NCBI GenBank assembly: GCA_002409365.1
Contig: DHUW01000013.1
Coordinates: forward strand, 8,989 to 42,616
DNA: 33,628 bases
Direction of reading: 5' to 3'
Origin: Anaerolineaceae bacterium UBA5224
GTDB lineage: Bacteria; Chloroflexota; Anaerolineae; Anaerolineales; Anaerolineaceae
Shown here: positions 31,291 to 33,628 of the stretch, in pieces
Position numbering within the stretch: position 1 is the stretch's first letter
Layout: each line of letters begins with the position of its first letter
Position numbers and translations under genes: made by a program
The notes under the pieces: generated by a model
The model's database searches: none
Told to the model about the DNA's origin: nothing
The model's input: the letters and a program-made list of their open reading frames with translations, nothing else

Positions 31291-33318
31291 ATGTCAGCGC
31301 AGGGCGAAAGTCGAATCAAACCCAATACCAGCCAGATCCTCTTTTGGATGGGGATGGTAGTCTATCTGCTTACGCGCTTCATCGCCCTTGATAAATTTCC
31401 GATCTACTTCTTTTCCGATGAAGCCATTCAAACCATGTCCGCTTTCGACCTGATCAACCGTGGGTTTCGGGATATCCAGGGCAACCTCTTCCCAGTCTTT
31501 TTCGAAAACGGACAGCAATTCAACCTTTCGCTTTCGGTTTGGCTGCAGGTGCTGATCGCCTGGCTGCCTCGCTCGGTCTGGCTTACTCGCGGTCTGCCCG
31601 CCCTGATCAGCCTGGTCTTCCCGCTTTCAGTCTCACTGTGGGCGCGGGATTTCTGGAAGAGTAAATACTGGTGGCTCGCTCCATTCGTCATCAGCGCCCT
31701 GCCTGCCTGGTTTTTACATTCCCGAACCGCCTTTGAAACCTCCCTGGGAGTCAGTTTCTACAGCCTTTTCCTTTTCTATTACCTTAAGTATCGGCTGCAA
31801 AATTGCAAACTCCTGCCTCTGGCACTGCTTTTTGGCGCATGTGCCTTCTATGCGTACGCGCCGCTGCAACTGGTAGTGGTCGCCACCGGGCTGGTGCTCC
31901 TCCTAGTTGACTGGCGCTATCATTTCCAGGAGAAAAAGAGCCTGCTCATCGGATTTATCACCCTCGTGATTCTTTCGCTTCCTTATTTCACCTTCCGCCT
32001 AACAAATCAGCAGGCGCTCGGCACGCAATTGAACCTGCTGCGGTCATATTGGCTCAGTGACATTCCCTTCCTGAACAAAGTTGGAATCTTCGTGGGCAAG
32101 TGGCTGCAAGGGTTCAACCCGCTTTACTGGTTCTTCCCCAACCAAACCGATTTGATCCGCCACCAGATGAAAGGGCTCGGGCATTTGCCCTGGTTTTTCC
32201 TGCCATTTTTTCTGCTCGGTATGTGGCATTGCTTGAAAAAGTGGAGCCAACCAGCCTACCGACTGGCGCTGATCGCTCTGCTGGTAGGGCCATTGGGAGC
32301 TGCCTTGGCCAATATTGCCATTACGCGTGTGCTGGTGATGATGGTGCCCTTCAGCCTGATGATTCTGGTGGGTTTCGACCAGTCGCTGAGTTGGCTTTCA
32401 GAGAGAATACCTTTCAAAAATCTGCCTTCCTACATCTCCGCGTTCGCCATTACTGCATTTTCAGTGTGGATGAGTTGGTACGCGATTGTGAAAGGTCCGC
32501 TCTGGTACCCGGAGTATGGGCTTTATGGCATGCAGTGGGGTGGGCAGCAGCTCAGTCAGAAAATTACTGACTTCAAACAAGACAATCCTGGCGAAAAATT
32601 GAAACTGAGCCCGAGCTGGGCGAACAACACCGACATTATCATGCGCTTCTTCCTGGGTGACCCACTTCCGCTTGAGATTGGCACGATTGAAGAGTATGAC
32701 CTCTATTACCTGGCATTTGATCCTGACCAGGTTTTCATCATCACATCCGATGAATACAAATGGCTGCTTCAAAACCCAAAGTTTGACAAGGTCAAGGTGC
32801 TTGACCAGCTTGAATGGCCCGATGGACGCACTGGTTTTTATTTTTTGAGCCTGGCGTATTCATCTGATGCCGAACAAATTTTTGAAGTCGAATTGCAGGA
32901 GCGCCGTAAACCTGAGGTGAGCGAGTTTGACTTGTTGGGTCAACGTGTGACCATCACCTATTCGCGTCTGGACCTGGGAACCATCGCGCATATTTTTGAT
33001 GGCGATAACGCCACGCCTATGCGCACACTTGAAGCCAACCCGCTCGAAATCAGCATCGGTTTCCCGCGACCCCTCAATTTGCAAAAAGTGACTGCCATGG
33101 TCGGTGCACCTGCTACACGCTTCAGCGTTGCTATAACAATGGCCGGGAGCGAACAAAAAATTATATTCACAGAAGCGGTGCAGTCTTCCGACCAAATCCG
33201 CCCAATCTCGATCGATTTTGGATCAATATACCAGGTCAGCCAATTGAAAGTTTGGATTGAAAGCATCAACGAACCTGAGCCCACCCATGTGCATTTGTGG
33301 GAGTTGATCTTAGAGTAA
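31291..33318 (+). CDS. GT-C membrane glycosyltransferase (GT39/ArnT-like) with C-terminal Gal-binding-like domain
   Basis: A 675-residue membrane protein. The first 415 residues hold roughly ten or more hydrophobic segments. The first extracytoplasmic loop has the Asp-Glu pair typical of GT-C enzymes (FFSDEA, D43/E44) near RTAFETS and LARxx-like loop features. Such enzymes move sugars from polyprenyl phosphate carriers to proteins or lipids on the outer face of the membrane. Residues about 415-540 form a soluble domain. The last 130 residues (HIFDGDNATPMRT ... ISIGFPRPLNLQKVTAMVG ... LKVWIES) look like a discoidin/F5-8C type galactose-binding domain, which may hold the acceptor glycan. The exact GT family is uncertain. 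The ATG lies six bases behind TAAAAT. A bidirectional terminator follows. Confidence 0.75.
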   Translation: MSAQGESRIKPNTSQILFWMGMVVYLLTRFIALDKFPIYFFSDEAIQTMSAFDLINRGFRDIQGNLFPVFFENGQQFNLSLSVWLQVLIAWLPRSVWLTRGLPALISLVFPLSVSLWARDFWKSKYWWLAPFVISALPAWFLHSRTAFETSLGVSFYSLFLFYYLKYRLQNCKLLPLALLFGACAFYAYAPLQLVVVATGLVLLLVDWRYHFQEKKSLLIGFITLVILSLPYFTFRLTNQQALGTQLNLLRSYWLSDIPFLNKVGIFVGKWLQGFNPLYWFFPNQTDLIRHQMKGLGHLPWFFLPFFLLGMWHCLKKWSQPAYRLALIALLVGPLGAALANIAITRVLVMMVPFSLMILVGFDQSLSWLSERIPFKNLPSYISAFAITAFSVWMSWYAIVKGPLWYPEYGLYGMQWGGQQLSQKITDFKQDNPGEKLKLSPSWANNTDIIMRFFLGDPLPLEIGTIEEYDLYYLAFDPDQVFIITSDEYKWLLQNPKFDKVKVLDQLEWPDGRTGFYFLSLAYSSDAEQIFEVELQERRKPEVSEFDLLGQRVTITYSRLDLGTIAHIFDGDNATPMRTLEANPLEISIGFPRPLNLQKVTAMVGAPATRFSVAITMAGSEQKIIFTEAVQSSDQIRPISIDFGSIYQVSQLKVWIESINEPEPTHVHLWELILE

Positions 33319-33322
33319 AAAC

Positions 33323-33350
33323 AGAATCGGGAGGTAATACTCCCGATTCT
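33323..33350. terminator. Bidirectional terminator between converging genes
   Basis: AGAATCGGGAG (33323-33333) pairs perfectly with CTCCCGATTCT (33340-33350) around a six-base loop. On the reverse strand a run of five T follows (33321-33317); on the forward strand the tail is TTGAATTTAAT. It serves both converging genes. Confidence 0.85.
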
Positions 33351-33371
33351 TGAATTTAATACTTACCAGAA

Positions 33372-33628
33372 CTATTTTTCTGGAATGACAAAGTTGAAAC
33401 GGTGATTGGTCACCAATGGGAACACGTCACAGGGAATGTTTTGTTCATCAAAACAAGGTCCACACGGACCGATCGTCCAATCCAAGGTTGCTTTTGTTTG
33501 AGCAGCCAATGGTTGATTTAGTTCGTAAGTGTAGCTGACATCTATAGGTTCGCTCCAATCATTGATTTTGGTGAGGTCATCAACCGTGGATCCCACTTTC
33601 GTTACAGCTTGAGCCGGGTCAAGGCTTA
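33372..33628 (-). CDS. C-terminal part of an unknown protein (gene runs off the right edge)
   Basis: The reverse frame is open from the window edge to the TAG at 33374-33372, so this is the last 84 or so residues of a longer protein, not a 74-residue gene starting at GTG 33596. The visible part alternates polar and hydrophobic residues (VSYTYELNQPLAAQTKATLDW), suggesting a beta-rich domain. It contains a Cys cluster GPCGPCFDEQNIPC. No family is recognised. An exported or surface protein is plausible. It shares the terminator at 33323-33350. Confidence 0.5.
   Translation of the reverse strand, partial: SLDPAQAVTKVGSTVDDLTKINDWSEPIDVSYTYELNQPLAAQTKATLDWTIGPCGPCFDEQNIPCDVFPLVTNHRFNFVIPEK

Overview
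The window reads as a chromosomal stretch from a Chloroflexota bacterium, most likely class Anaerolineae. This is inferred from protein style and gene content, not from a marker gene. The pointers are lipoproteins with long Pro-Thr linkers, moderate GC, an archaeal-style NurA/HerA/Rad50 set beside bacterial Ku/LigD, and many start codons that sit directly behind a -10 box with no Shine-Dalgarno sequence. No rRNA, tRNA, CRISPR array, complete insertion sequence or prophage was seen.

Layout. 1-1.9 kb: the end of a YcaQ/AlkZ-type DNA glycosylase and a 2H (LigT-like) phosphoesterase. 1.97-4.0 kb: a membrane-anchored LysM/M23 endopeptidase overlapping a lipoprotein with a possible Cys/His hydrolase domain. 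4.1-6.5 kb: a MarR regulator, a MEMO-family protein and another Pro-Thr lipoprotein. 6.5-10.5 kb: the replication-restart helicase PriA, with an altered DEEH box and one missing zinc cysteine, then an MFS transporter. 10.6-14.0 kb: divergent ligD and ku, a complete two-component bacterial NHEJ system. 14.1-14.9 kb: a SIMPL-domain lipoprotein. 15.0-21.1 kb: a tightly overlapping operon of NurA nuclease, a stand-alone HAS-barrel-like protein, HerA translocase and a Rad50/SbcC ATPase. 21.4-25.5 kb: glycogen metabolism (phosphoglucomutase and a GH13 branching-enzyme-like protein), separated by 650 bases holding a second, diverged copy of the phosphoglucomutase 3' end. 25.8-28.3 kb: an FRG-domain protein and an AT-rich Mrr-type endonuclease with a long coiled N-terminus, the most defence-like and foreign-looking pair. 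28.3-31.2 kb: NUDIX, dynamin-like GTPase, NUDIX. 31.3-33.3 kb: a GT-C membrane glycosyltransferase with a C-terminal galactose-binding-like domain. The right edge cuts a reverse-strand gene.

How the parts may work together. Much of the window concerns DNA ends and blocked DNA: YcaQ-type crosslink unhooking, PriA restart, Ku-LigD joining and NurA-HerA-Rad50 resection. The last two are opposing fates for a double-strand break and lie within 11 kb of each other. Regulation appears to lean on leaderless transcripts: a TANNAT box followed six or seven bases later by ATG recurs upstream of at least six genes or small upstream ORFs. Two of these first ATGs (before nurA and before the FRG gene) open tiny ORFs rather than the main gene. 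Three copies of a 21-base hairpin with a conserved GGAACGG stem lie just behind gene ends and look like a dispersed repeat family.
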